From contig NW_002475963.1 in the NCBI RefSeq assembly GCF_000189635.1, positions 124,001 to 188,000 of the forward strand: DNA of 64,000 nt, in the 5' to 3' direction. Within the stretch, counting starts at the first letter, position 1. Every line of letters starts with the position of its first letter. Positions 52,032 to 64,000 of the stretch are shown piece after piece. The position numbers and the translations under genes were made by a program. The notes beneath the pieces were generated by a model. It had not been told where the DNA came from. It searched no databases and worked only from the letters and a program-made list of their open reading frames with translations. The DNA comes from Tetrahymena thermophila SB210. Its lineage: Eukaryota > Ciliophora > Oligohymenophorea > Hymenostomatida > Tetrahymenidae.

Positions 52032-53354
52032 ATGATTAAGCCTCAGTAGAAATCTGATTTAATATTAAATAATCTTGTATTATACAGCTAAGAAATATTT
52101 AGCTTTCATATGGTAAATGGGATACCATAGATAAGTAAGATGAACTATAAAAATCTGAATCAATTTTTTGCAAAAATAGTTTTGTTTAAAACAAAATCTC
52201 TGTGGAGAGGTTTATTTTTAACATTTTTGATGAATGTTGTAGCTACAGTGATCTTATATGCAACTTCTAGTAAATAATTTATACTAGGATTTTACTACTT
52301 ACCCATAGGATTCTTAGCTACAGTTATTTGGGGTAAAATTAAAAAAAGCTAGATACAACTTAAGGCGCAAATATTTATAAACCTACTGAGTTTACTCATT
52401 TTTGGCAGTATATTTTTCTGTATTTATTTCTTAATTTATCATCCAATTATCCAATAACAATTCGACCAAGCTAGTAAATGTACTATCGAATACTCTTCTT
52501 AAATATAAATTGGAGAAAATAAAAATGAATTATATACTTTCCTTGCTCTATCATTTATTGATAAGGAAGGTATTTCTTAAATAGGCTGTGGATGTATTTC
52601 ATCAAAAAGCAGTAGCTCTATTTTATCTAATTCACCTTTTCCTTATATTTATTTAGAAAAAAATCAAAGGATTTCAACTTTTAGTATGGACTCACCTGAA
52701 TATGAATCATCAGAAATAAAACTCCCTTCATGGCTCTGCGCTGGAAATATAAGTTCTATAAGCCTAGATAAGATTTAAAATATTGATGAAAATTCAGGTA
52801 AAATAAAAGTTAATTAGTGCTTTTATAATAATTATCTAGGATTTGATAAATCTAATAATGCTCAATAACTAGATAAAAGCTTTTGCTTACAACAAAAAAA
52901 GTTTTTATAAGTAATATTTTCAGAAAAACCCTATTACGATGCTACATTTTTACATTTAGTTACTGCAATAATTTATGAAGGTTTTTGGAGTTATGGTTTT
53001 ATATGGCCATCAATAATGCTCTCATTCTTAATTTCAAGGTTTCTTAGAAAAATTAGAGAATACAGAGCTTCGAGATAATAAGCTAGAGTATAAGCATCTC
53101 AAGTTATTCCTGAAAATAGTATATCAATAAGTTATGGATAAAATAAAGATGTGAGTATGAATGATAACACAAAAAATATATCATATAAAGATTAAACATT
53201 TATCCAACCCTCAATAGTCAATTTCGACAATAGTTATTTAGACTAATATTCTCCTTAAAAAGTTTTGAATCAAAAATAAAAAATTCCAAATTAAGAAACT
53301 TTAAAATAAAAATAGTTTGATTCATAATATTAAAAGAGACTAGCTTTTAATTGA
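52032..53354 (+). CDS. Tetraspanin-like four-span membrane protein
   Basis: An intronless frame of 440 codons. Three spans lie close together at about residues 60-130: 'LFLTFLMNVVATVILYA', 'ILGFYYLPIGFLATVIWG', 'LLSLLIFGSIFFCIYFLIY'. A ~190-residue loop carries several cysteines ('IGCGCISS', 'WLCAGN', one in 'QCFYNNY', one in 'SFCLQQ'). A fourth span ('GFIWPSIMLSFLISRFL') is followed by a ~95-residue polar tail. Short first loop, large Cys-containing second loop and a GCGC motif recall tetraspanins (CCG), but the match is topological, not a clear sequence signature. It lies 343 bases before histidine kinase 2 on the same strand. Function unknown. Confidence 0.7.
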
Positions 53355-53696
53355 AATTTATTGTGGTTTATTTGAAAATAGTGAATTCAAAATTATAAAA
53401 TCAATAATAAAAATTATTTTCTGTTTTAAAATGTAAAATAAATAATTAATTAATTAAAATCTATAATTTATTAATTTTGTAAACTATTAAATCAAATGTT
53501 TTATTAATAAAAATCTTGGCAAATAAATTTTTAAATAAGTGGGATATATTAAATTATTAAATAATTCTGATTTAAGAATTTTAGTAAATTAGATTTGTAA
53601 TCAATTTTAACAATATTATTTGTTAATTGAAAAAAAAAGAAATAAATAAATATAATCTTAGTTTGAATTCATAAGCAGTTAATAAAATAGACTTAA
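53355..53696. other. Short intergenic spacer
   Basis: A/T-rich, no structure seen. It would contain the 3' end of the tetraspanin-like gene and the promoter of kinase 2. Confidence 0.6.
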
Positions 53697-56600
53697 ATGA
53701 AGGTGATGTAATTAATAAACAAACAGATAAATTAATGTTTTGCTAAAATACCTTAAAATCAAAATGCAAAATACTATCTTAAAGCAATTATATCTTTGAT
53801 AGGTTTAATATATAGATTAGCTTATACGATTGTAATTTTTTATACAAACTATCAAAGCAGTAATTATAAATATGGAAATCAATTGATAACTCAAAAAGCA
53901 TAAATTATATTATTAATAATATCAACATCAATAAATTTAATCTATTTTTTACTAAGGTCATATATTAAATTTTAACTTCTTAGCCTTAGAATAACATATA
54001 CTATCTCTGCAATAGTTATTTTGGAAGCTTTTTTACTAAATATTTCATAATATAAGTCCTATGATTTAATAATTACGCAGTATTTTTAAGTGCATATGAG
54101 TGATAGAGGAGAAAGTAATTTTAAACTTTATTATTTTTACTATTATTCTATCATAATACCATACAGCATAATTAGAATAAGTATCCAATACGATAACTTT
54201 GATAATTTAGCTCAAGTTACCTTTATTTAGATATCACTCTTCATAGTAACTATGATTGTAGAACTATTGTAACCAGCCAATCAAAAAAATGATAAAATTT
54301 AAAATAGCTAATAAAACGTATTAAAATGTAGCAATAAGCAAACTAAAAAGTCTGAGTGTCATAATCTTAGTTTTAATAATTAACAAAACTTATTTAGCGA
54401 TTATGCACATAACATATAATAAAAAAAGGAAAACCATTATTTTAAAAGTGATGATATTTATTTTAATTAATTAACAGGATAACTGCATATAGATTTTTTT
54501 TAATAAGAAATATTAAATAATTTATCCACTGGGATTGCTTTAATATCAAATTAATTTAAATTAATTTAATCAAATAGAACTTTAAAGTCTTTTTTATGTA
54601 GAAGTAATCTTGATAAGTTAAATTTGGAAGAATCTCTTTTAAATCATAAATTTAATTAAAGGAGCAATAATTATTATAATAATAACAACAACAATTTACA
54701 ATACAATGTTAATCTTAAAAATTATAATCTTTATAATGAGGAAAATAAAAATTTGTCAAGCTTTTTTGGCGAAAATTAGAAATTGAAATAATCTTAAAGC
54801 TTTGACTGTATTCCTAAATAGTAATAAGCAACTCAACATTTAAATATGCCAACCCCTTAAACAAATAATTTATAACATAATAAATTAGATACAAAGTTTT
54901 CTTAAAATACTAATACATTTTATAAATAAGTAAAGCAGCAATCGAATAGTAGCCATTTTTAAGAGATGGATTAAAAATAAGAAGTTAAGAAATTATTTAA
55001 AAATAATCACTCAATAGAATCAAATTAAAAAAACATGATGTTATTAAATCAATAAAATTCTTTTGATATATTATGTTCTAATTTGGATAATAGTTAGAAA
55101 TTAGATGACTTTACAAAGCTTGAATTTAACTCATCATATAAAAAAAGAAGATTTGATGGTAAAAAGCTATTGAAATGGAAAAAAATGCATATACATTTTA
55201 ATGAGGACTTGTAAAATTTACTTAATAGCCCAAACTTATCTATTTATTAAATCGTAAACTAACTGCTTAAAAGCTAAATTGATTCTTTTAGAATATTAAG
55301 AAGCGAATTTACTATTAGTAGTAACAATAAAGCTAACAAATTAAATAATACAAATTAAAACTCTAAATCCAAATTTAGCTTCTAAGGAAATAATTCAAAT
55401 GAAAAAAATGCAAAATTTTACGAAATTGTTAACAATAATACACTAATTTTAAGAGGAAAGACATAGAGTGGAGAAACTCTTTTTAAAATTTCAATTTACC
55501 AATACTTAGGTCAAGAATTTAAAAGTAATTTAAAATGCACACAAGATGGGTTAAATGACTAAGAAAATATGAATACAGAAGGTAGAGAAACACTTGCTAT
55601 GATAGAGCTAATCAATATTGATAATCTAATCAAGTAAAGAGATGCTAGTAACCTTAAGTCGTTTAAAGGAAAAATGTTGGCTTCTCTCTCTCATGAGTTA
55701 AGAACTCCTCTAAACTGCAGCATGTAGTTAATTGAAACATTATATCATTCAGGGTTGCTGTAAGATGAAGACAGAGACTTATTTTTGGCTCCAGCAATTC
55801 AGTCAAATTAATTGCTGCTTCATATTATTAATGACATTTTAGATTTTTGTTAAATTAATAATGGTGATTTAAGACTTATTTTCGAAGAATTTGAAATAAG
55901 AAAGGCTATCTATGAATGTATATAATTATTTGCACTTTAAAGCTCTCAAAAAAATTTACCAATTGAAATTATCATAGATTTTCAACTACCTTTGTATATT
56001 AGGTCAGATTAAAACAGATTTAAGTAGGTATTTTTGAATATTCTCAGTAATGCAGTGAAATTCACTGAGTAAGGTAAGATCACTATTGAAGTAGATTATT
56101 GTTAAGTTTTAGATTTATCTATTGAGAATTCTGTTAAAATATCTATCTAAGATACTGGCTGTGGTATCACTCCTGAAATAGCTAAAAATATTTTTAATGG
56201 ATTTAATTCTAATAATATATATGAAAATAACTCTCTTTAATCCCTATTTAAACCTGATTTACATAAATTGAGTAAAAAAAATTTCTAAGATGCTACGTTT
56301 AATTAACAAAATGCAAGTTAATCTCAATATGATATCACAAACAAAGTAGGGGCTGGCTTAGGTTTAAGTATTTCATATAATTTAGCAAAAGGACTGGGCT
56401 CAAATAGAGGGATAGAATTTTAAAGTTAGCCAAACGTAGGATCAATATTTACCTTTTATGTAACAGATAGGAAATAGTAAGTACCTGGCTGTAAATTAAA
56501 TATAAGATCCTTTCATGACATTTAGTTTGTTAATTGGTAAACTCTTGACTCTGCATCTAGTCATAAAATTTAGACTTCTGTTATCTTAGCAGATAAATCT

Positions 56601-58070
56601 AAAAGAATGTCAATCTCTCACAAAAATAGTAGATTTTCCTAGTTTTAATTAGAAAACTATTGCAGCCAGAGAAAGATTAGCATTCAATATAGTCATTAGT
56701 CTTAAATTTAATCAGAAAATATAAAGACCTCAAATTAAATGTCAAAACCATCTCTCATTATTTCTGATAGAAATATAGACATAAATTAAGATGTAATTCA
56801 TAGAAAGAGAAGTAAGCCCAAAGAAGGTAAAGAAGAAGCATTATAAATACAGTCTTTGAGAAGATGGTAATAAGAATTAGATAAGTAGATGTATGAAAGC
56901 TATTAAGAGATATCTAAAAACAATTATGATTAAGAAAGTTAAAATATTTATGCTGATGAAGAAAGCAATAATCTGTATAGTAGTTATTAAAACATTAATT
57001 AAACTTAAGGGATAAAAACTATTAATCAATTTGAAATTCAAACTTCTGGATACTATCTTTTATAAAACAGTTAAATATTTTAACAACCAACTAAACAACA
57101 ATATAATGTATAAATGTACTAAGAGACACAAAACTAATATAAACTTGATACTAAAAAAGGCTTTCAAATGCTTTCTGTTATGAACAATAGCGAATAAAAA
57201 AAAATAAACTTAAAAAAATAAATACCAAGTTCTAAAAGTATTCCCTCACAAAACAATTTTGAATTAGATAACTAAAACTACAGAAAGCATCTTATTTATT
57301 CTTAAAATTAAATTTCTACGGAATGTGCTAAAACTCCTGAACCAGAAAGTCTTAAGGATAAAATATATTCGAATGAAAAAATTAATTTTAAGCAGGAGGT
57401 TTAAAAAATCAATTCAAATATGTCAAACGATGAATAATAGATTCGTAGTAATTCAAATTCTTAATTTAGTATTGATTTCATTTAAGATTTAAGTCCATAA
57501 TCAATTAGAAATAAACATGAAATTTCAGAGAAAAAAAAATAATAAGAAAGAAATGAGAAAATACTAATTTACAATAATAGATGTAACACTATTTACCATG
57601 AAACTACTTAATACAAAAACAATATTGATATTATTAAACAAAAGATAAAAGAATTGATTACATGTAGCTGCCCAAGTATACTCCTAGTAGATGATAATGA
57701 TTTCAATCTGTATGCCCTTGAAATTCGCTTAAAACCGTATAATATATATGTAGACAAAGCTAATAATGGATTTTTGGCACTCTAAAAAGTATAAGCAAGA
57801 TACTACTCTAATCAGTGCTGTCAAAATTATTAATTGATATTTATGGACATAGACATGCCAGTTAAAAACGGTTATTAAGCTGCTTAAGAAATAAATTTAT
57901 TTTTCAAATCAATAAATATGAAAAAATTATCTCCAATATCAGCTTGTACTGCTTTCGTTTCAGAAGAAGAAAAGAGGAAAGCTTTTGAATCTGGTATGTA
58001 ATATTACATTACAAAACCAGTTGATAGCTAAAAGTTAGAAGATGTTTTGCTTAAAGTATTTAAAATATGA
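53697..58070 (+). CDS. Membrane hybrid histidine kinase 2
   Basis: An intronless frame of 1457 codons. About five hydrophobic spans occupy residues 25-195 ('AIISLIGLIYRLAYTIVIFY', 'IILLIISTSINLIYFLL', 'ITYTISAIVILEAFLL', 'FIQISLFIVTMIVELL'). An Asn-rich linker runs from about 200 to 540. A PAS-like segment may lie at about 570-640 ('FYEIVNNNTLILRGKTQSGE'). The kinase core has the H-box 'SLSHELRTPLN' (His near 666), N-box 'NILSNAVKFTEQG', G1 'IQDTGCGITPEIAKNIF' and G2 'GAGLGLSISYNLAKGLG'. An unusually long disordered insert (~900-1310) separates it from the receiver: 'SILLVDDNDFN', 'LIFMDIDMPVKNG', 'SACTAF', 'YITKPV'. All phosphotransfer residues are present. The start was chosen as the ATG that reads directly into the first membrane span. 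Confidence 0.92.
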
Positions 58071-58714
58071 AATTTTCCAAATTGTTATTTTTTTATTGTA
58101 AAAAAATAATCTCAGTATTTTTAACTTTTTATGAAATGGAAATAGTTTAAAAATAACTATTAGCTCAATCAGTTAGTTCATAACTAAAAGTTTAAAAATA
58201 TAACAAAGTTTATTAAAATATTAAATATTCTTATATCATTTCTTCATTGATTTATTTATTTATTTATTAATTTTTAAGCATTTTAAATTTATTATTACAA
58301 TACTGAAAAGATGCAATTTTCTAAATTAAAGATTATATTAGATGACTACCCTACTTTTATTTTATAAATTTAGATCAATTTTGATACTCAAATAAGTTTT
58401 ATTATTAGTTTATATAATTAAAAATAATCTTTTTTCTTTAATTTAATAAATTAATATAAGCAATATCTATCTCAAAGAAAAGAAAATAAAATTTTTAAAT
58501 ATTTCTTTACAATTAAAAAGAGTTTTTAGTTGAATAATATCAAATATGATAGATAAATACGTTTTTTTTACATTTCTCTTTAAATTGAATTAAAAAAATA
58601 CATTAATAAATATGTTTTTGTGTCTATTTTTTTATATTTAATATTTTTTGTTTACTTTTATTTTACTTCAATTAAAAATCTCTAAAAATTCTTAACACTA
58701 ATTTAGTTAGAAAT
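58071..58714. other. Intergenic between convergent genes
   Basis: A/T-rich with a TTTA run at about 58249-58275. No structure or gene was recognised. Confidence 0.6.
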
Positions 58715-59904
58715 TCATTTTTAGTTGTTTTCTTTATAAGGTAAATAATCTGTGTAGCCTTTGGCTCCACCGTAAAACCATGTGTTCATATCAGTATGAT
58801 AATTAATTTCATAATTATTTTATATTCTTATAGGTAAATCAGGGTTTGAAATAGATAAAGTGCCTAAAGACACAGCATGGCAAATATTTTGAGAAATCAG
58901 CTCTTTGGCTTCTTACAAAGTTACTCCGTCATTGCAGATAATATTACCTTAGTAGAATTTCCTTAAATCTCTAAAAAAATCAGGAATAAGTTCTCTTGGA
59001 TGCTTTCTTGGAGAGTCATTATTTGAAACAGTTGTTTCATATGGATTATCCCTCTTTAATTCAACAAATGCTAACTCTCTTTTATCTAGCTCTGATAAGA
59101 CATATCTCATAAGCTCTAAAGGATTTGAGTCATACATATCATTAAAACGATCATTTGGTGATAATCTTATTGCAACTCTTCCTGCTGTAAAAACATCAAT
59201 TAACTAATCAATTATTTCTAACAAAAATCTGCATCTATTTTCTATTGAACCACCATATTCATCTGTTCTTTTATTGCTTTCATCTCTTAAAAACTAGTCA
59301 ACTAAATATCCATTTGCAGCATGAAGTTAAATAAAATCAAACCCTGCTTATTTAGAGAGCTCTGCACTCTTCCTAAATTATTAAACTATTTCTTTTATTT
59401 CATTTATGCTTAACTCCTTAGGAATTTTATATTCTTCATTAGAAATCAAATCTTTTCCTCTAATTGCTATAGGACTTGGGGCCACTGGAGTTTCTCCATT
59501 TATCTGACTTGAAACGCATGATCTACCACAATGGAAAACTTAAATACCAATTAAACCTTCTTATTCATGAGTTTATTAAACAACCTTTTTCCATCCTTCC
59601 ATTTGCTCTTGATTGTATATATTTCCTGCACCTATATGATATGTTAAATAGCTACTTTTTTATTGATATTTTTATAGTTTGTTTTACCTGGAAAACAATT
59701 TGAAAGAGGAGAAACCGAACTTGATTCAGTAATAATCAATCCGTAGGATGATCTCATAGAATAATACTTAGCCATTAAGTCATTAGGAATTCCAGATATA
59801 TCTGTCCTCATTCTTGTTAATGGGGCTACTATTAATCTATTTTTTAGCTATAATTTTCCAAAGTCTACTGGCTACAATAAAATTGAAAAGTCTTCTTTAT
59901 TCAT
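58715..59904 (-). CDS. Old Yellow Enzyme-family flavin oxidoreductase
   Basis: About 377 residues with one intron (59632-59687, phase 1 after 'NCFP'). The TIM-barrel signatures of NADH:flavin oxidoreductases appear in order: 'KNRLIVAPLTRMR' (the FMN-contacting PLT), 'GIQVFHCGR', 'FDFIQLHAANGYLVDQFLRD' with the substrate-binding His/Asn (HAAN) and following Tyr, 'NKRTDEYGGSIENRCRF', 'RVAIRLSP', and the end 'FYGGAKGYTDYLP'. The enzyme would reduce C=C bonds of alpha,beta-unsaturated carbonyls using FMN and NAD(P)H. One departure: the phosphate-binding 'GR..IANPDLP' motif reads 'GTLSISNPDLPIRI', with Thr for the usual Arg. The upstream region of the barrel ('ICNDGVTLQEAKELI') is otherwise normal. 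The physiological substrate is unknown. Confidence 0.92.
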
Positions 59905-60739
59905 TTTTAAGATTTAAAAATTGATTTTTTAGTGAATTTATTAATTTTTTTGTTCTAAAAATCTTTTATATGTTTGTTTACATTTTAAAATTTAATTTCT
60001 TCTAATCTAATAAAGTTAAGCCAAAATTTACTTACAAGCTTATTAAATATACTTACAATGCTTAAGCGCAATATTAAATTGATTAAAAAACAATGGACAA
60101 TATTTTCAAAAATGTAATTATTTGTTTCAGAACATTCATAATATCTTCTAATAAAAAATAAAGAAGAATTAGAGAAAATAGAATTACTATTATTGGTTTT
60201 TTTACTCAATATTTGTTTTTGATCTGGAAATGTTAATTTTTTATTTAATTTTAAATTATTAATGCTTGAATAAATTAATTATTTTTGGGTTATTCATTTT
60301 CATCTTCTTTTTTATTTTTTTATGAGTTTATCCCAATTTTTTTTATGTAATTTCTAAATAAAAAACTAATTTCTATTAATAAATTTATGAAAATAGGTAA
60401 ACTATTTAGCAGAAATATAACTTAGATTATAATTATTATAAATTAAGTTGTTATGTTTTTTGGCAATATTTTGTTAAACAATTTATAAACTTGAATTTAT
60501 CAAAATGAATTATAAAATTATTTAGATTTTCAAAAAGTATTTTAAGTGTATTTTTTTTAGTTTATGAGATAGAAATAGATTTTATTTTATTCTAAGTAAA
60601 TTAACTATAAAAATTAATTAATTTAACCAATATTATAAATAGATAATTACAATAAAAATTAATATTTTCATGAGTGAGATTAATCTGAATATATAATTTA
60701 AGTTTTGCTTTAGAGATTTTATAGCATTAATGTAATTTT
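59905..60739. other. Intergenic, nothing firm
   Basis: A/T-rich. A minus-strand open frame from about 60290 down to a TGA overlapping the oxidoreductase start has gene-like third positions ('SLFFIRRYYECSETNNYIF') but no ATG, so it is not called. No RNA or repeat was recognised. Confidence 0.5.
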
Positions 60740-63700
60740 TCAAAATTAAATTGAACTGGAAACTTTATTGCTTGTTGAAGGATTTTCTTTTTAAATATGA
60801 GGAACTTTTTTAAGTAGCTCTGAATGCTTATTAAAATATTTGTGTAATTGTTAATGTTGTTGGATAAGCTAGAGATTTGAATAAGGGTTATTAATACTTG
60901 ATTTTGAAATGTTTTAATTAGACGATACTTTCTGTTTCATTTTTTATCTAAAATTCTGCTATTTTTATGTTGATGTTAAAGATCCTGAGTTGCTTGATGT
61001 TGGGAACCATATTTATTTTATGTATTATTGATGATTTTCAATCTTTTAGATAACTTGTAAGTTGTTATTCAGACTAGGAGGTAGCTACTTTTCATTTGAA
61101 CCACTATTTTGAACTTGATCTTAATTATTTAAATCCTAACAGCTATTTATTTTTTATTCACTTTTATTATACACACGAATGGCAGAATATCTTTTTTACT
61201 TTTGCAAATCTGTTATTGGAATATTATTTTCAAAGAAAATCAAGTGTTTTTATTATGGTATCAAATTATTGAATGCAGTATTTTAAACAGTATTTTCTAT
61301 TTTCTACTTAAATAAATGCAATTTGCTATTAATTTGTTGAGGATTTTACATATTTTTTTACTATATTTAAAAATTAAACTATTATTACTGCTACTATTTT
61401 ACAGAAGAATCCTACTCACCACTCTTTAGATTTAATAAGAAAGGTTGGGATTAGCTAATCCTAGTTGATCTGAAATCCCTCATATCATTTTATGGAGATA
61501 GTGAGGGGGATTAAGAATCAACATGAGTTCTAACAGTCTAATTTGCAAATATTCCAACTGCTGCCATTACTTGATCAGTTTTTAAATTTTCACAGCTTTT
61601 ATTGTAAACTCTTTGCCTTTAAAATATAGCTTTTTAGTAATTTGTTATTTATTTATTATTTCTTGAAATTTAGGATGGAGATTATGATAATGCTTGTATA
61701 CCTTCTTTTAAAATTCTCTATTTAATAGGAGAAGCTCCATCAATTTATATTTTGCTATCCAAATCAATTAAAGAACTGTGAAATCCTGTAGTAAAATTGT
61801 CATTTTTATTTTATCTCTTTTTAAAATAGTATTATTGGTCTTTGTACTACTCAAATTTGTATGGTTAATGCTCATTTCTTCTTCCTTTCATAGGAGAAAA
61901 TTAAGAATTAAAAATTATCTTTTAATTGACTACAGGTTAGCTTTATTTTAAAATTTAACAAAATTCTGAAGTCGAATATTCTGTTTATTTGTAATTAGAA
62001 GTTGCTTATTATGGCTCATTCTATTATTCTTAATTTTAACTTTCTTTATTTGCAGTTGTGGTTTATTCTTGCTGCATATCTGGCTCTTAATTAGTAATTT
62101 TACTAAATTAGTTTTCTAAATTTTGTATTTTGTCTTAAAGTTATTCTTAGGTTTTGTGAGTGATTTGCTTTATTTTTAAATTTAACTTCTTGCTTCTTGT
62201 AGGTGAATTTTATTCCTCAAAGCTAATAATGTCTTATGATATGTCTTTTTGTTGCAAAGTTTAGCTTTATGTAGAACTTTATTTAATCAAAGGTTGCTCG
62301 AACGATCTAAAATCTTTCTTCAATTGTGAGTTACTGCTCTTTCTAGAGTTTAAATTTGAAAGAGATTTGTTATTTTCATCGCTTGTTTGTTTTAAAGAAG
62401 TTGTATCATCCATAATTTCACAAAAACTATCTACCTTTCTTACTAGCTATGCTTCATTATTTTCTTATTCTTCAATGAATAAATTTATTTTTGGTGCATA
62501 TTTATCCAATTAATTCATCTCAACTTCTTATTCTACTTTTTTGGAATTGTTGTAGATATGAGATGCTTTTTAAGATAAGCAAGGAGATTTTGGCTAGCTT
62601 TTAGTTCTAGACAACTGTAAGCTGCAATTGGTATTTTGTGATATAGATTCTTACCCTTCTTCTTCAACATCCTCTTCAAAATGAACCTAAATGTTATCTT
62701 AGCTCTTGCGAAGCTTAATTAGACCTCCATGCTTTGTTGAATTTAAACTATCAGTGTATTCTTAACTAGTCTATTATTATAATTAGCTTTTTATTTATTA
62801 AGTAAGCAGCTAATGTTATTTATCTTACTAAGAAGTGTTTTTATCTAAACTACTCTTATTACATGATAGAATATTTTGAGAATAATTTAACGAATTTTAC
62901 AAAATTGAGCTTTATTAAATAATATTTTGTTATTATTCTTCTTGATGCTTCTTAAGTTATTCCTTTTACTTAATAATCTACTCATATTTTTATTTCAACA
63001 AAGGAGAACTTGATAGCATACTATTGCTTCTTTCAAAATTTTTTATCAAAAATGGTTGCTATTCTTCTTATTATTATATTTATTCCCTTTAATCTTGTAT
63101 TAAATCCATTTGAGCATTTTATTATTATTACTGAGTTTATGGTTAAAAGGTATTAAGTCTTTTTATTTAAGAGCTGAATGTATCTATATGAGGTATTTGA
63201 ATCCCCTTATAATTCCTTTACTAACTATTTAACATAGTGTTTGGAGTTGAATATTAACTTATTGGAGTATGTATTTACGATAGTTGTCTTCTTATTATTA
63301 TAGGTGATGTGCACTCATCTTCAATTATTCTTTTTTAGATAGGAGAAAGTCCTCCATCTAAATTATTTGAAGAGTTTGAGATTAAAACAGTTTAAGACAT
63401 TTTAGATTTTCTTTTAAATTATGAAGAAGGTACTTAAAGTAAATTCTTTTACTGAGATTGCTCATCTTCTTACCCAGAAAAGCTAAAAAGATTTTTAAAA
63501 GTTTCATTAATATTCTTTTAACTAGCAATTTAATCTCTCCATGGAGTCTATGATTCAACAATAGAAGAGCTTTTTTTCAAAGTCATTTCCTTGTATTATT
63601 ATTATTCTATTTTGTCTAGCTCGATTATTGTTTTTGTTTTGTAAATTGTAGAACCAAGTTTTATCAAAGAATTTTTTTCCTCAATGGAAGTACTATTTAA

Positions 63701-64000
63701 GGCATTCAAATTAGAAGTACTTTGCATTAAGCTAGATTACATTTTAGTCGGAGTGAGATTTTCTTTTTTTCTAATGATGCTTGGAGATTAATTCTCATTA
63801 TCATTCATGGAAGCAGAGAAATCAAATATAGAAGAATGTTAATTTTTTTTTGTTGGTGACTCAATTTTATTAATTGCAATATGAATCTACTGCTTGTGCT
63901 TTTACTCTGCTCTATCATCGTACAAATAATTTTAATAATCTGCAATCGAACCTTTTATTTTTTATATTTTGTCTTGCATGTATTTATTCTTCTAAACAAG
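60740..64000 (-). CDS. Gln/Ser/Asn-rich protein, 5' end outside the window
   Basis: An open frame of 1087 codons enters at the window edge and ends at TGA (60740-60742). An in-frame ATG lies seven codons inside the edge, but the gene may extend beyond it. The protein is polar throughout, with many poly-Gln runs encoded by TAA/TAG, and no membrane span or recognised domain. A short motif recurs: 'LDGGLSPIQKRIIEDE' and 'IDGASPIKQRILKEG', with 'TSPIIIRRQL' nearby as a partial copy. 'Ser-Pro-Ile' followed by basic residues resembles proline-directed phosphorylation or docking sites. 'KHGGLIKLRKSQDNIQVHFEED' is a less repetitive island. A regulatory or scaffold role is possible but not shown. No introns are seen over 3.26 kb. 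Confidence 0.75.

Noticed and set aside
59476-59703. 75-codon plus-strand frame
   Set aside because: Antisense to the oxidoreductase exon 2 and its intron.
59893-60290. Minus-strand open frame running into the start of the flavin oxidoreductase
   Set aside because: No ATG and no recognised domain; more likely 5' untranslated or intergenic.

Overview
The window reads as nuclear DNA of an oligohymenophorean ciliate, Tetrahymena-like and probably macronuclear. It is extremely AT-rich. Genes read only if TAA and TAG encode glutamine and TGA is the sole stop: both codons sit at conserved Gln positions in SRP68, a U1A/U2B''-type protein, a cathepsin and a ubiquitin protease. Introns are mostly about 45-220 nt, GT...AG and almost pure A/T. 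That is longer than Paramecium introns and fits Tetrahymena or Ichthyophthirius. Gene-free gaps run to about 5 kb.

Layout. 1.0-8.3 kb (+): a calpain-fold protein that has lost its catalytic residues, a multi-pass membrane protein, and a 1128-residue coiled-coil protein. 9.5-16.0 kb (-): U1A/U2B''-type snRNP protein, TMEM216 (ciliary transition zone), COA5/Pet191 (cytochrome oxidase assembly) and SRP68; a 400-bp tandem duplication separates the first two. 17.9-22.4 kb (+): a four-helix membrane protein and a B-box-like zinc-finger protein with a long Q/N-rich tail. 22.4-26.5 kb: no convincing gene, but diverged tandem repeats and two long-range inverted repeats. 26.5-31.2 kb (+): a RAP-domain protein, probably one gene split by a 1.27-kb intron. 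31.2-40.9 kb: mostly empty, apart from a small MGC-start (possibly acylated) protein, a structured patch at 31.2 kb and a C-rich/G-poor stretch. 40.9-41.9 kb (-): a secreted papain-family protease. 43.8-58.1 kb: two large membrane-anchored hybrid histidine kinases (+) flank a USP36-type deubiquitinase (-) and a tetraspanin-like protein (+). 58.7-59.9 kb (-): an Old Yellow Enzyme-family oxidoreductase. 60.7-64.0 kb (-): a Gln/Ser-rich protein that runs off the window edge.

The genes are independent eukaryotic transcription units, not an operon. The two hybrid kinases could belong to one phosphorelay, but proximity is the only hint. No rRNA, tRNA, CRISPR array, telomere repeat, intact transposon or virus-like element was recognised. 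All reading was by eye; splice sites and family assignments are from motif recognition, not database search.
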